Assembly: GCF_019263745.1 (NCBI RefSeq)
Contig: NZ_CP077107.1
Span: forward strand, 1,612,001-1,676,000
Reading direction: 5' to 3'
DNA: 64,000 nt
Origin: Methanospirillum hungatei
GTDB taxonomy: Archaea > Halobacteriota > Methanomicrobia > Methanomicrobiales > Methanospirillaceae
In this document: in pieces, positions 39,201 through 47,492 of the stretch
How the letters are laid out: every line of letters starts with the position of its first letter
How positions within the stretch are numbered: the stretch's first letter is position 1
Translations under genes and position numbers: made by a program
Notes under the pieces: generated by a model
Seen by the model: the letters and a program-made list of their open reading frames with translations, nothing else
What the model was told of the DNA's origin: nothing
Databases searched by the model: none

Positions 39201-39954
39201 CTCGTCCGGACCAGTTGGATCAGGAGCAATCAAGATCATCTATGCTCCGGATAGGTCAACAGTATATCTTGACAATGCTCTGAAAGGAGAAACAAAATTC
39301 CTCCAGACGTTTACTATTGACAACCTTCAGGCTGGTTCACACCAGTTGAAAGTTACAAAACCCGGATTTACTGATTATTACGTGAATGTCCCGGTTACAT
39401 CTGGCAGAGCAACCGAAGTAGTCGCAGATATGAGACTACAGCCAAGCCAGAATGGGATCCTGAGTGTGTACACGTACCCGACAGGGTCATCTGTATATGT
39501 TGATGGAGCACTTGCAGGAAATGGTCCACTCTGGCTTGCTGATGTGACTCCAGGAGTCCACCAGGTTCGGGTTACCGCCGATGGATATCTTGACTGGAAC
39601 CAGGCAATTAATGTGAGAGGCGGAGGCAGCGTGAACTATGTTACCGCTGCGCTGTATCCATCATGGTGGACACCGATTTATGGATATGTAATGATATCGT
39701 CAATGCCAGGAAACGGGGTTGCTTATCTTGACGGAGTCGCTCAGGGCAAGACTCCTGTTACCCTTTCACAGGTCACACCAGGACAACACACCATACGGAT
39801 TGAACTGCCAGGGTACCAGCCATGGGAACAGGTTGTAAATGTTCTTGAAGGAAGGACTTCTTATGTCCTTGCCCAGATGTCATCCGGAAGCAGTGGAACT
39901 GGGGGCGGTGTTACTCCGGTAATTGTTGCTTCTGCAGGGAACGCAACAAATTAA
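36277..39954 (+). CDS. Large surface protein with ten PKD and three PEGA domains
   Basis: The 1225-residue protein has a signal peptide (hydrophobic residues 12-28) and an unassigned N-terminal module (residues 30-125). Ten PKD domains follow, recognisable by repeated WEFGDG/WDFGDG, PLTVQFTD and YTVKLT motifs. Three PEGA domains close the protein (residues 985-1210; STVYLDN, SSVYVDG, VAYLDG). Four central PKD copies are almost identical. PKD and PEGA modules form rigid extracellular stalks in methanogen surface and sheath proteins; a structural or adhesive role is inferred. There is no C-terminal membrane anchor, so attachment must be otherwise. Several N-x-S/T sites make it a likely AglB substrate. 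Confidence 0.92.
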   Translation: MMDGIRILRPAAMLAVLLCLVMVTVSAVPPLPAEYYGKVTVDGSPAASGTALIAKINDQIRGKLVLSSAGQYGGNGIFDDKLVVAATEEDVKSESVAITFHIGDKKADQTVPFEPGVAKELDLTVGGGFGADFTATPTSGAAPLTVQFTDTSTSEWSVWNWDFGDGGTSVIKNPSHVYETPGTYTVKMTVGSLGGEYTVTKDNYITVTQAGGIVADFTATPTSGTAPLTVQFTDTSTGSPTMWAWEFGDGTTEGMLANPSHTYQNPGTYTVKLTASSQTGGTSTKTKEGFITVTQAGGIVADFTATPTSGTAPLTVQFTDTSTGSPTMWAWEFGDGTTEGMLANPSHTYQNPGTYTVKLTASSQTGGTSTKTKEGFITVTQAGGIVADFTASPTSGTAPLTVQFTDTSTGSPTMWAWEFGDGTTEGMLANPSHTYQNPGTYTVKLTASSQTGGTSTKTKEGFITVTQAGGIVADFTANPTSGTAPLTVQFTDTSTGSPTMWAWEFGDGTTEGMLANPSHTYQNPGTYTVKLTASSQTGGTSTKIKEGYITVSSSGSGPKAAFTVDKRSGPKPLTVQFTDQSTGGPTMWAWEFGDGTTEGMLANPSHTYQEAGVYSVSLTASNTAGSDKKTETDYISVTGDIPPPVAMFEATPLSGSAPLEVKFTDLSIGPPTSYIWDFGDGATSTDANPAHVYSSGGSFTVKLTVKNSGGSHTMTRENYISVGGSGIVADFSANPTTGTSPLTVQFTDMSTGGPTMWAWEFGDGGTSMVASPSYTYQNPGTYTVKLTASSQTSGSSTKVREGYITVSPSGGIVADFSGAPTSGTAPLTVQFTDMSTGGPTMWAWEFGDGGTSMVASPSYTYQNPGTYTVKLTASSQSSGTSTKVREGYITVSPSGGIIADFVGTPTSGNAPLAVQFSDRSQGGPTMWAWEFGDGGSALDANPLHIYQQSGKYTVKLTASNQASSNTAIKADYITVSSGPVGSGAIKIIYAPDRSTVYLDNALKGETKFLQTFTIDNLQAGSHQLKVTKPGFTDYYVNVPVTSGRATEVVADMRLQPSQNGILSVYTYPTGSSVYVDGALAGNGPLWLADVTPGVHQVRVTADGYLDWNQAINVRGGGSVNYVTAALYPSWWTPIYGYVMISSMPGNGVAYLDGVAQGKTPVTLSQVTPGQHTIRIELPGYQPWEQVVNVLEGRTSYVLAQMSSGSSGTGGGVTPVIVASAGNATN
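36913..37944 (+). repeat. Four near-identical 258-bp tandem repeats
   Basis: Copies begin at 36913, 37171, 37429 and 37687 with an exact 258-base (86-codon) period and only a few substitutions. Each encodes one PKD domain. Identity at the DNA level points to recent duplication or ongoing gene conversion. Confidence 0.93.
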
Positions 39955-39955
39955 C

Positions 39956-39962
39956 TTTTTTT
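39956..39962 (+). terminator. T7 tract after the PKD protein gene
   Basis: Seven T begin one base after the stop codon codon context (TAA then C), a typical archaeal oligo-T end signal. Confidence 0.5.
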
Positions 39963-40030
39963 AAAAATGTCCTCCGATGAGGATAGAATCTATTGTAAGT
40001 TCTAAAAATCAAATTGAAGAATATAGAACA

Positions 40031-40104
40031 TGGGCCCGCTGAGATTCGAACTCAGGATCTCCGCCGTGTGAAGGCGACGTCATAACCAGCTAGACCACGA
40101 GCCC
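40031..40104 (-). tRNA. tRNA-Val (anticodon CAC)
   Basis: Complete cloverleaf on the minus strand. Acceptor GGGCTCG pairs with CGGGCCC (one G-T pair), the anticodon loop is TTCACAC, the T-stem CTGAG/CTCAG encloses TTCGAAT, discriminator A. No intron, no encoded CCA. Reads GUG. Confidence 0.96.
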
Positions 40105-40439
40105 CATGAATTAGTATGCACCGAACAGGTGAAATTACGGTTTCTGAAACCTAACGAGTGCCCTTATATTTTTGTTGTCGAGACATATAAACCGCATGCA
40201 ATATATTTACTGGATCTTCATTTTGCTTTTCTACTGTATGGTAATAACAGAAAGCAGGAATAGAACGCAAGGAGATGTCTGTTTTACACAATATAAATGG
40301 AGACCTCCTTCAATTCTAGCAGATCTAGATGAACTCTGAGCAGAGATAGATTTTCAAGAATATATCTACCTAAACACAGAATAGTAAAATACTTCAGAAA
40401 GAGAGTTCAGGGACCGGCAAGATCTCAAGAAAAAAATAA
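40105..40439. other. Spacer between two tRNA genes
   Basis: About 335 AT-rich bases. On the minus strand AAAATATAAGG near 40160-40171 could be the promoter of tRNA-Val with a short leader. A 47-codon plus-strand frame (40196-40339) encodes a peptide with one hydrophobic N-terminal segment; it has no ribosome binding site and I do not call it a gene. Nothing else is recognised. Confidence 0.4.
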
Positions 40440-40510
40440 TGCACCGATCGGGATTCGAACCCGAGCTATTGGCTTGGAAGGCCAAAGTCATACCTCTAGA
40501 CCATCGATGC
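40440..40510 (-). tRNA. tRNA-Gly (anticodon TCC)
   Basis: Complete cloverleaf on the minus strand. Acceptor GCATCGA/TCGGTGC, anticodon stem TTGGC/GCCAA around CTTCCAA, T-loop TTCGAAT, discriminator A. No intron and no encoded CCA. Reads GGA/GGG. Confidence 0.96.
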
Positions 40511-40535
40511 AGATGCTCTACAACGTTGGATATAG

Positions 40536-40546
40536 TAGTATATAAT
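40536..40546 (-). promoter_or_regulatory. TATA box of tRNA-Gly
   Basis: The minus strand reads ATTATATACTA about 30 bases upstream of the tRNA 5' end, the standard archaeal distance. The element is nearly symmetric, so it may also serve the divergent HAD gene. Confidence 0.5.
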
Positions 40547-40601
40547 ACTTTTTAAAAATCATGACACAACCCTTCTTTTTATTAACTTCGTATATTCATT
40601 T

Positions 40602-41375
40602 ATGCAGATATGTGCAGTTCTGCTTGACATTGATGGCACCCTGATGACTGGAAATGAACCCATACCTGGAGCAGATGCTGCGATTCGATTCCTTCAGGAT
40701 AACAAAATTCCGTATAGATACATATCAAATGGTACCCGAAAGTCAAGAAAAAATGTCCTGAAAAAACTGGAGATTCTCGGAGTTAGAGTTTCTATTGATG
40801 AGATATATACTCCGGCAATGGCAACAATCCAATATCTCCGAGATGCAAATATAAGTGCCTGTAATCTCCTGGTAACGAATGATTTAATGGAGGATTTCCA
40901 GAAGGCCGGTATTATTCATGACGCATATGCTTCATCGGTTGTTGTGGGAGATGCCGGGGATCGGTTTACCTATACATCGATGAATTCAGCGTTTCGATCT
41001 CTCATTCAGGGAGGAAAACTCATTGCTCTTGAGAAAGACCGGTTCTGGAAGGATGTGGATGGATTATCCCTGAGCGCTGGACCATTTGTCACTGCTCTTG
41101 AATTTAGTACCGGTTGTACCCCGATTGTCATGGGAAAACCCTCTCCACACTTTTTCCTGGCAGCCATGAAAGATTGGAATATACATACAAAACAAGTCCT
41201 CATGATTGGTGATGACATCATGACTGATGTAAGAGGTGCGCAAGATGCCGGACTTCTTGGAGCAATAACATGTACCGGTAAATATCGACCGGATGAGATC
41301 CAAAAGAGCAATGTAAGGCCAGATATGATAATAAACTCAATAGAAACACTTCCAATTATCCTTGAGACGTACTAA
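40602..41375 (+). CDS. HAD-superfamily (NagD/HAD-IIA) phosphatase
   Basis: A 257-residue HAD phosphatase. Nucleophile motif I is LLDIDGTL near residue 8, motif II ISNGTRKS near 42, the catalytic lysine is in MGKPSPHFF near 180, and motif IV is GDDIMTDVRGA. The central cap between motifs II and III marks the type IIA cap (NagD, HDHD2, sugar-phosphate or nucleotide phosphatases). Substrate unknown. It is a single-gene unit divergent from tRNA-Gly. Confidence 0.88.
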   Translation: MQICAVLLDIDGTLMTGNEPIPGADAAIRFLQDNKIPYRYISNGTRKSRKNVLKKLEILGVRVSIDEIYTPAMATIQYLRDANISACNLLVTNDLMEDFQKAGIIHDAYASSVVVGDAGDRFTYTSMNSAFRSLIQGGKLIALEKDRFWKDVDGLSLSAGPFVTALEFSTGCTPIVMGKPSPHFFLAAMKDWNIHTKQVLMIGDDIMTDVRGAQDAGLLGAITCTGKYRPDEIQKSNVRPDMIINSIETLPIILETY

Positions 41376-41454
41376 GAAAAGTAGCCTGCACAAAATGTGA
41401 TATCAGAGTGATAAAGAATACAAACGTATAACCTATGAGAAGAAGGGCAAAACC

Positions 41455-42567
41455 ATGCATAATACCATTCAGATGACTGATCTCTCTGATGATGATCAGA
41501 AACGACTTGCTCTTACCGGCCTTGAAGTCGATATGAAAAACAGGTCAGGCAGTTTCTTCCAAAAAGACCAGGATGTCTGTCATATTACATCCGACTGTGA
41601 GGGGATTGAATTCCTGACATTCAGCATGGCACTGGAAAAATATCCCTGGGTTTCTGATTATATCTGGAAAGCGGTTTCAAAAGATAAAGATAAATACACC
41701 AGATATGTTGCATCCAGACCAGATCCAAAAGGATTTGTCATCATTGCCAAAAAAGGAACGAAAAGCATTTACCCCTTACAGGCTTGTTTGTTCCTCTCCG
41801 ATTCCGCTATTCAGCATGTCCATAATATTGTCATCGCTGAGGAGGAATCAGAACTACATATCATCTCTGGATGTACGAGTTCATCTTCCCGGAATAGCGG
41901 AGCACATCTTGGGATAACAGAGATCTATGTAGGAAAGGGTGCCAAAGTTACATCTACCATGATACACAACTGGGGCAAAAATATTTCTGTTTTCCCAAGA
42001 TCAGCCACCATTGTTGAAGAAAATGGAGTGTTTCTCTCTAATTACGTCTGTATGGAGCCCGTAAGAAAAATTCAGATGGCACCGGTCTGTCATTTAAAGG
42101 GCGAGGGAGCAGTTGGACGGTTTTCAAGTGTTGTTGTCTGCACTCCTGGATCTTTCATGGACCTTGGATCTACAGCCGTACTTGGTGCAAAGGGAACCAG
42201 TGCTGAGCTTATTACCCGGGCAATAACAACCGGAGGGACTATTCTTTCAAGGGGCAGGATTGATGGAAAAGTAAAAGGAACAAAAGGTCATATCGAATGT
42301 AAAGGCCTTATCCTCAGAGACGGGACAATCCATGCAATTCCTGAAATTAAAGGAGACGTGGTTGATACCGAACTATCACACGAGGCAGCTGTTGGCAAAA
42401 TAGCACGGGATGAAATTGAATATCTCATGGCCAGAGGCCTGGATGAAGAAACAGCAACCGCAACCATCATTCGAGGGTTTTTGGATGTCAAGGTAGAAGG
42501 TCTGCCAGACGTTTTACAAAACCAGATAGATGCAGCAATTGATGCTGCAGAGAAATCGGGATTCTAA
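41455..42567 (+). CDS. SufB/SufD-family Fe-S assembly protein
   Basis: A 370-residue protein of the SufB/D beta-helix family that scaffolds Fe-S cluster assembly. Recognisable is the C-terminal core: TSSSSRNSGAHLG, the right-handed helix stretch VVVCTPGSFMDLGS, then KGHIECKGLILRDG and HEAAVGKIARDEIEYLMARG. The short archaeal length and the Cys in IECKGL lean towards SufB rather than SufD. No sufC ATPase is adjacent, so the partner must be elsewhere. ATG 41455 is used; ATG 41473 is an alternative. It shares one base with pcm. Confidence 0.87.
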   Translation: MHNTIQMTDLSDDDQKRLALTGLEVDMKNRSGSFFQKDQDVCHITSDCEGIEFLTFSMALEKYPWVSDYIWKAVSKDKDKYTRYVASRPDPKGFVIIAKKGTKSIYPLQACLFLSDSAIQHVHNIVIAEEESELHIISGCTSSSSRNSGAHLGITEIYVGKGAKVTSTMIHNWGKNISVFPRSATIVEENGVFLSNYVCMEPVRKIQMAPVCHLKGEGAVGRFSSVVVCTPGSFMDLGSTAVLGAKGTSAELITRAITTGGTILSRGRIDGKVKGTKGHIECKGLILRDGTIHAIPEIKGDVVDTELSHEAAVGKIARDEIEYLMARGLDEETATATIIRGFLDVKVEGLPDVLQNQIDAAIDAAEKSGF

Positions 42568-43226
42568 TGGATACATCCAGGGCAGCAGAACGTGAAGAGA
42601 TGGTGGAGCGGCAAATAGGAGCCAGAGGTATTACAAACAGCCGGGTTCTCCATGCTATGCGAACAGTCCCTCGACATGTGTTTGTCCCTGAATCACATTC
42701 CCGAGAAGCATACGAGGATTATCCACTCCCTATTGGGAATGGACAGACCATTTCCCAGCCGTATATTGTTGCAGTCATGACAGAACTGTTATCACCGGAA
42801 ATTGGTGATACTATTCTGGAGATTGGAACCGGTTCCGGGTATCAGGCAGCAGTTCTCGCAGCTTGCAACACCACCGTAATATCAATTGAGAGAATTCCTC
42901 AGGTTGCAGAGCAGGCAGTAAAGAATCTTGCTGCTGCAGATGTTACGAACGTCCGGGTCATTGTAACCGACGGAACTTTAGGATACTCTGATGAAGGACC
43001 GTATAATGGAATCCTCATAACCGCCGGAACTCCGGAAATACCAAAACCTCTCCTCGATGAACTAGCAGATGGTGGGAGACTTGTCGCTCCTGTTGGTGAT
43101 CGGGCAATTCAGGATCTTGTCAGAGTAAAAAGAGAAGGAGAAACATACCATACACAGCAATATGGAGCAGTGAGATTTGTACCACTTATCGGAACGTATG
43201 GATGGAGAAATGAAGAAAAATGGTAA
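42567..43226 (+). CDS. pcm: Protein-L-isoaspartate O-methyltransferase
   Basis: A 219-residue SAM-dependent repair enzyme that methylates isoaspartyl residues in aged proteins. The family motifs are complete: VPRHVFVPE, IGNGQTISQPYIVA, motif I ILEIGTGSGYQAAVLA near residue 80, and RLVAPVGDRAIQDLV. The start overlaps the SufB/D stop by one base (TAATG) and the 3' end overlaps the next gene by seven bases, implying one transcript. Confidence 0.96.
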   Translation: MDTSRAAEREEMVERQIGARGITNSRVLHAMRTVPRHVFVPESHSREAYEDYPLPIGNGQTISQPYIVAVMTELLSPEIGDTILEIGTGSGYQAAVLAACNTTVISIERIPQVAEQAVKNLAAADVTNVRVIVTDGTLGYSDEGPYNGILITAGTPEIPKPLLDELADGGRLVAPVGDRAIQDLVRVKREGETYHTQQYGAVRFVPLIGTYGWRNEEKW

Positions 43227-43855
43227 CACAAATGCATCCAATGAATAAAGCCGTCCAGGCATTAGTACCAATGATGGAAGAGTGTGGGATTGCAGAGAGC
43301 CCGGTCCTCCTGACACCAGACTATGATCTTCCCAAGTGCGCATATGAACGTGGAGTTCCTGTCCAAGTCCTTTTTGGAGGGAGAAGTGCAGTATTTGTCT
43401 CTGATGAGCCAATAAAAGCGACCACCAAAGCATCATTCATGACCGGTTCATCTCTAAAAAAATCTGCCCAGCGTGCTGCAGCTGGAGGAATAATGAATGC
43501 TGTATCTGGTTTTTTATGTACAGTCCGAAAATTGCATGCTTGTACACAGACAGATCATGCACCATGTCGTGACGAACTTGCAAAGATCCTGAAAAGTAAA
43601 CACGTGTATTGTTGTGGAGATATGCCAGATGTAAAAAAAATAGCAGGCAATTCCCTTGTTGACAAACCGGAAGAGGCAGATATTATCATCATGAACAATG
43701 AGGGGATAATTTCGGATGAGGCTACTCTTCTCTCAGATATTCCCTCAGAAAAGATCCTGTATGTGGGGCCATCAACCGTTGGAACCGCCAAACTTTTACA
43801 ATGTGAACATTTCTGCCCGTTCGGAAGAGCGAACCTTCAAACCTCTGAAGATTGA
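43220..43855 (+). CDS. Hypothetical protein between pcm and glmM
   Basis: A 211-residue soluble protein. The N-terminal half has a repeated strand pattern (VQVLFGGRSAVFVSDEPI), then a helical AAAGGIMNAVSGFLC segment. The C-terminal half contains several cysteines (LHACTQ, APCRD, VYCCGD, EHFCPFG) and a VGPSTVGTAKLL segment that loosely recalls DUF364-type metal-chelation proteins. I cannot make a family call. Three in-frame ATGs near the start are possible. It is co-transcribed between pcm and glmM, whose TTG/ATG region it abuts. Confidence 0.6.
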   Translation: MVTQMHPMNKAVQALVPMMEECGIAESPVLLTPDYDLPKCAYERGVPVQVLFGGRSAVFVSDEPIKATTKASFMTGSSLKKSAQRAAAGGIMNAVSGFLCTVRKLHACTQTDHAPCRDELAKILKSKHVYCCGDMPDVKKIAGNSLVDKPEEADIIIMNNEGIISDEATLLSDIPSEKILYVGPSTVGTAKLLQCEHFCPFGRANLQTSED

Positions 43856-43866
43856 ACCAATCTGGT

Positions 43867-45126
43867 ATGCTGTTCGGTTCTTCCGGGATCAGACGAAGAT
43901 ATAATGATGATCTTCTCGGTCTTGCATTGCAGGTTGGAAAGGCAGTTGGATCTAAAGCTGGCCGGGTTGTAATCGGGCGCGATACCCGAACGACTGGTCC
44001 CCTCATCTCTGCTGCATTTTGTGCAGGAGTGCTTGCCACAGGGGGTAGAATTTTAAATGGGGGGATTGCTCCGACTCCTTCAATTGCATATACATGTCGA
44101 AATACAGATGCAGCATGCATGATTACTGCATCTCACAACCCGGAACCCTATAACGGCCTGAAACTTTTTAATCCAGATGGATCTTCTTTCTCATCTTTTC
44201 AACAAAAAGAAATTGAAGAGACTATAGCAGACATTCCCTGGGGAGACTGGAAAAACCAGGGAACAATAACGGCTGCATATCCGGGAGAGCTGCATAGTGA
44301 AGCGATCGCTGAAAATATTCACATAAAAGAAGGATTAAAGGTTGTTATAGACTGTGGAAATGGAGCTGGATCTGTTGTCACTCCTCATCTACTTAGCCGA
44401 ATGGGTGCGAAAACCATCGCAGTCAATGCAAATGTTTCCGGGACTTTTTCACGGCCATCTGAGCCACTCCCAGAACATCTTCCATATATCCCCTCACTCA
44501 TTCAAAAATCCGGATCTGCATGTGCCATTATCCATGATGGTGACGCTGACAGAATGATGGCGTTTGATAAAAACGGGAAATTTATTCCTGGAGACACACT
44601 GCTTATTCTTTTTGCAAAATATCTTGGCGCAAAACAGGTTGTTACTACGTATGATGCATCAATGGCAATAGAAGAGGTCGCAGAAGTCAGAAGAACCCCT
44701 GTCGGAGATGCTTATGTCTCAGAGCAACTCGTCAGATGGGGAGACTTTGGTGGCGAACCTTCAGGTGCCTGGATATTTCCACAAATTTCAAAGTGTCCGG
44801 ACGGGCCGTATGCGGCAGCTTTGTTCTGTGAAATGGCAGGAGAATGGGATATCACATCTGAAATTGGGTCAATACCCACATATCCGATTTTGAGAACATC
44901 AATAGAACTTGAGCATGCACATGATCTGCTATATGCCCTCGGAGCAGTAAATCCAACAGATGGAATCCGTATCGAAGAGGAAGATGGATGGTGCCTGATA
45001 CGAGCAAGCGGAACAGAACCTAAGATACGGTTCACTGCTGAAGGAAAGAGCATGGATGTAGCAAAGGAACTGCTTCGAAAAGGTGAAGAAATGGTTCGAA
45101 TAATTCGAAAAGAGGTCAAGTCGTGA
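43867..45126 (+). CDS. glmM: Phosphoglucosamine mutase-like phosphohexomutase
   Basis: The roughly 419-residue enzyme interconverts glucosamine-6-phosphate and glucosamine-1-phosphate. The phosphoserine is Ser89 in TASHNP, the metal loop is DGDADRMM near residue 222, the sugar-binding loop is GGEPSGAW, and RASGTEPKIRFTAE binds phosphate at the C-terminus. Phosphomannomutase activity cannot be excluded, but the glmU and glmS neighbours favour GlmM. ATG 43867 begins the conserved LFGSSGIRR; TTG 43852 is an in-frame alternative. It overlaps the next gene by GTGA. Confidence 0.92.
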   Translation: MLFGSSGIRRRYNDDLLGLALQVGKAVGSKAGRVVIGRDTRTTGPLISAAFCAGVLATGGRILNGGIAPTPSIAYTCRNTDAACMITASHNPEPYNGLKLFNPDGSSFSSFQQKEIEETIADIPWGDWKNQGTITAAYPGELHSEAIAENIHIKEGLKVVIDCGNGAGSVVTPHLLSRMGAKTIAVNANVSGTFSRPSEPLPEHLPYIPSLIQKSGSACAIIHDGDADRMMAFDKNGKFIPGDTLLILFAKYLGAKQVVTTYDASMAIEEVAEVRRTPVGDAYVSEQLVRWGDFGGEPSGAWIFPQISKCPDGPYAAALFCEMAGEWDITSEIGSIPTYPILRTSIELEHAHDLLYALGAVNPTDGIRIEEEDGWCLIRASGTEPKIRFTAEGKSMDVAKELLRKGEEMVRIIRKEVKS

Positions 45127-46328
45127 CAGTCTGTGTCATCCTCGCAGCTGGTGAAGGAAAACGAATGAGGCCGCTGACCGGATCACGGCCAAAAGTCATG
45201 CTCCCCCTGGCTGGGAAGCCTATGATTGAACATCTGCTCTGTGCAACCAGGGATGCAGGAGTTTCTGAATTTATTCTGGTTGTCGGATATGGGGAATCAT
45301 CAGTCAGATCGTACTTTGGTAATGGTGAATCTCTGGGTATTTCTATACATTATGTTACCCAGAAGAGACAACTCGGAACCGGCGATGCTGTGATGACCGT
45401 TGCACCCCACGTTCATACCCGTTTTCTTCTCTTAAATGGGGATATGGTCCTCCAGACTGAAGATATCAAAAAAATGCTTCAGACTCCTGCCCCGGCTATG
45501 GGAATATTCACATCATCACATCCACAGGATTATGGAGTTGTCACCCATTCCAGTGGGATCGTAACTGGCCTTGAAGAAAAGTCTCTTACTCCGAAAAGTG
45601 ATCAGATAAATGCCGGAATATACTTATTTGATCCACAAATATTTGAACAATTAAATAAAATTACTCCCTCCCCCCGGGGAGAACTCGAACTTACTGATGC
45701 CTTGATGGGATACATAAAAACAGGTTCACTCCAGGCAGTCCCTCTTCAATACTGGGCTGATATGGGTTCACCATGGGATCTCCTTGGAGTACATGAGGAT
45801 ATGATGAAGGAGATCTCCTCCAGGCAGGAAGGAGTAATAGAAGAGGGGGTTTACATAAAAGGGAATGTTCAAATCGGACCTGGAACGGTTATCATGTCAG
45901 GATCATATCTGGAAGGACCATGCATAATCGGTGCTGATTGCAGGATCGGTCCTCATGCATATATTCGTCCGGGAACAGCTGTTGGAAATCATTGTCACAT
46001 TGGCCACAGTTCTGAAATTAAGAACACTATCATCATGGATGAGACAAATGTTCCGCACTTTTCATATATCGGGGATAGTGTCATCGGGAGTGGATGTAAC
46101 TTTGGAGCTGGAACAAAGGTTGCGAACCTACGCCATGATAAAAGTACCATCATAATTGGAGGAAAAAATACACGGAGAAGGAAATTTGGTGCAGTTATCG
46201 GTGATGATGTCCTCTTTGGTATTAACTGCTCTGTAAATGTAGGAGCAATTGTAGGTAACCATTGCAGAATTGGTCCTCATGCACTTGTTGAAGGCATAAT
46301 TGATGACGAAACGGTGATACGAAGATGA
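45123..46328 (+). CDS. glmU: Bifunctional sugar-1-phosphate nucleotidylyltransferase/acetyltransferase (GlmU-like), first copy
   Basis: The 401-residue protein couples two domains. An N-terminal nucleotidyltransferase has AAGEGKRMRPLTGSRPK and the catalytic LNGDMVL. A C-terminal left-handed beta-helix of I-G-x4 hexapeptides (residues 240-400) is of the acetyltransferase type. Archaeal enzymes of this shape acetylate glucosamine-1-phosphate and transfer UMP to make UDP-GlcNAc. Nucleotide and sugar specificity cannot be read. GTG 45123 overlaps the glmM stop; the next paralogue overlaps by four bases. Confidence 0.9.
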   Translation: MTVCVILAAGEGKRMRPLTGSRPKVMLPLAGKPMIEHLLCATRDAGVSEFILVVGYGESSVRSYFGNGESLGISIHYVTQKRQLGTGDAVMTVAPHVHTRFLLLNGDMVLQTEDIKKMLQTPAPAMGIFTSSHPQDYGVVTHSSGIVTGLEEKSLTPKSDQINAGIYLFDPQIFEQLNKITPSPRGELELTDALMGYIKTGSLQAVPLQYWADMGSPWDLLGVHEDMMKEISSRQEGVIEEGVYIKGNVQIGPGTVIMSGSYLEGPCIIGADCRIGPHAYIRPGTAVGNHCHIGHSSEIKNTIIMDETNVPHFSYIGDSVIGSGCNFGAGTKVANLRHDKSTIIIGGKNTRRRKFGAVIGDDVLFGINCSVNVGAIVGNHCRIGPHALVEGIIDDETVIRR

Positions 46329-47491
46329 CCCTGCAGGCTGTAATTCTGGCAGCCGGAGAGGGAACCCGGCTCCGACCCCTCACACAGAACCGGCCCAAAG
46401 CTCTAATTCCAGTAGCAAACAAGCCAATAATTGAGCATACAATTCTTTCACTTGTTGAAGCAGGTATTCGCGACATCATTGTTGTTGTGGGATACCGGAA
46501 AGAGCAGGTAATGAGACACCTTGCTCGTCTTAGCCTTCCGGTTATGATTGTCAGGCAGACTGAACAGATGGGGACCGGTCATGCCCTGTTGAGCGCAAAA
46601 GATAAAATTGCAGGAGATGTAATCGTCCTTCCCGGGGATAATTACATTGATCCGGTATCTATCAGAAATATTGCACACAATAAGAATTCCCTTCTGTATA
46701 CAACTCATAAGAATCCATCAAATTTTGGAGTCGTAACGATAGAGAATGAAAATATCACTAGTATTATAGAAAAACCGGTTCATGCCAACAGGATGACAGT
46801 CAGTTGTGGTGTATACCACTTAAGTTCAGATATTATCAGGCGTATTCAGACACACATTTTAAGTGAAGCAATTGATGATGAAATCCGAAACGGCACAAAA
46901 ATATCTGCAATAAAGGCTCAATCCTGGCAGGATGCAATTTATCCGTGGGACCTGCTTTTTATGAATAAGAGACTCCTTCTTAATGTTGAAAAAAGAAAAT
47001 CTGGAACCATCAGTTCATCTGCTGTTATTGATGGGCAGGTATCGATAGGATCCGGAACAAAAATCGGACCTGGAACCGTAATATCAGGTCCCGTAATTAT
47101 CGGGGATGACTGTACCATCGGGCCTCATGTGGTAATAGAACCAGGAACAAGCATAGGATCACGAGTGAAAATTGAACCATTCTCGGCTTTAAAAAATTCA
47201 ATAATTATGGATGATGTTGTCATTGCATCTCATTGCTGCATATCAGGATCAGTTATCGGAGAGGGATGTACCATTGGAGAGTATACGTCTGCTGTATTCA
47301 TGTCAGGTTTTATTCCATATGAAGAAAATGCAGTACGTTCTGCGTGTGGCGTGATAATGGGAAATGGGGTGTTTTGCAAGCCATCTATAATTTTCGAAAA
47401 TACCATAGTAGGGAATGAAGTGCATATTGAAGGGACATCAAATCTCAAATTTTCATGCACACAAATACCCGATAAAACCCGGGTGATATAA
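46325..47491 (+). CDS. GlmU-like nucleotidylyltransferase/acetyltransferase, second copy
   Basis: The 388-residue paralogue repeats the architecture of its neighbour: AAGEGTRLRPLTQNRPK and LPGDNYI in the catalytic domain, then a hexapeptide beta-helix from residue 235. The two are clearly divergent, which suggests a split of roles, for example one for UDP-GlcNAc and one for another nucleotide sugar. A tandem pair followed by glmS makes a complete UDP-GlcNAc route. The start overlaps the first copy as ATGA. Confidence 0.9.
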   Translation: MTLQAVILAAGEGTRLRPLTQNRPKALIPVANKPIIEHTILSLVEAGIRDIIVVVGYRKEQVMRHLARLSLPVMIVRQTEQMGTGHALLSAKDKIAGDVIVLPGDNYIDPVSIRNIAHNKNSLLYTTHKNPSNFGVVTIENENITSIIEKPVHANRMTVSCGVYHLSSDIIRRIQTHILSEAIDDEIRNGTKISAIKAQSWQDAIYPWDLLFMNKRLLLNVEKRKSGTISSSAVIDGQVSIGSGTKIGPGTVISGPVIIGDDCTIGPHVVIEPGTSIGSRVKIEPFSALKNSIIMDDVVIASHCCISGSVIGEGCTIGEYTSAVFMSGFIPYEENAVRSACGVIMGNGVFCKPSIIFENTIVGNEVHIEGTSNLKFSCTQIPDKTRVI

Positions 47492-47492
47492 G

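Noticed and set aside
40196-40339. A 47-codon frame between tRNA-Val and tRNA-Gly
   Set aside because: No ribosome binding site and composition like the surrounding spacer, although it has one hydrophobic segment.
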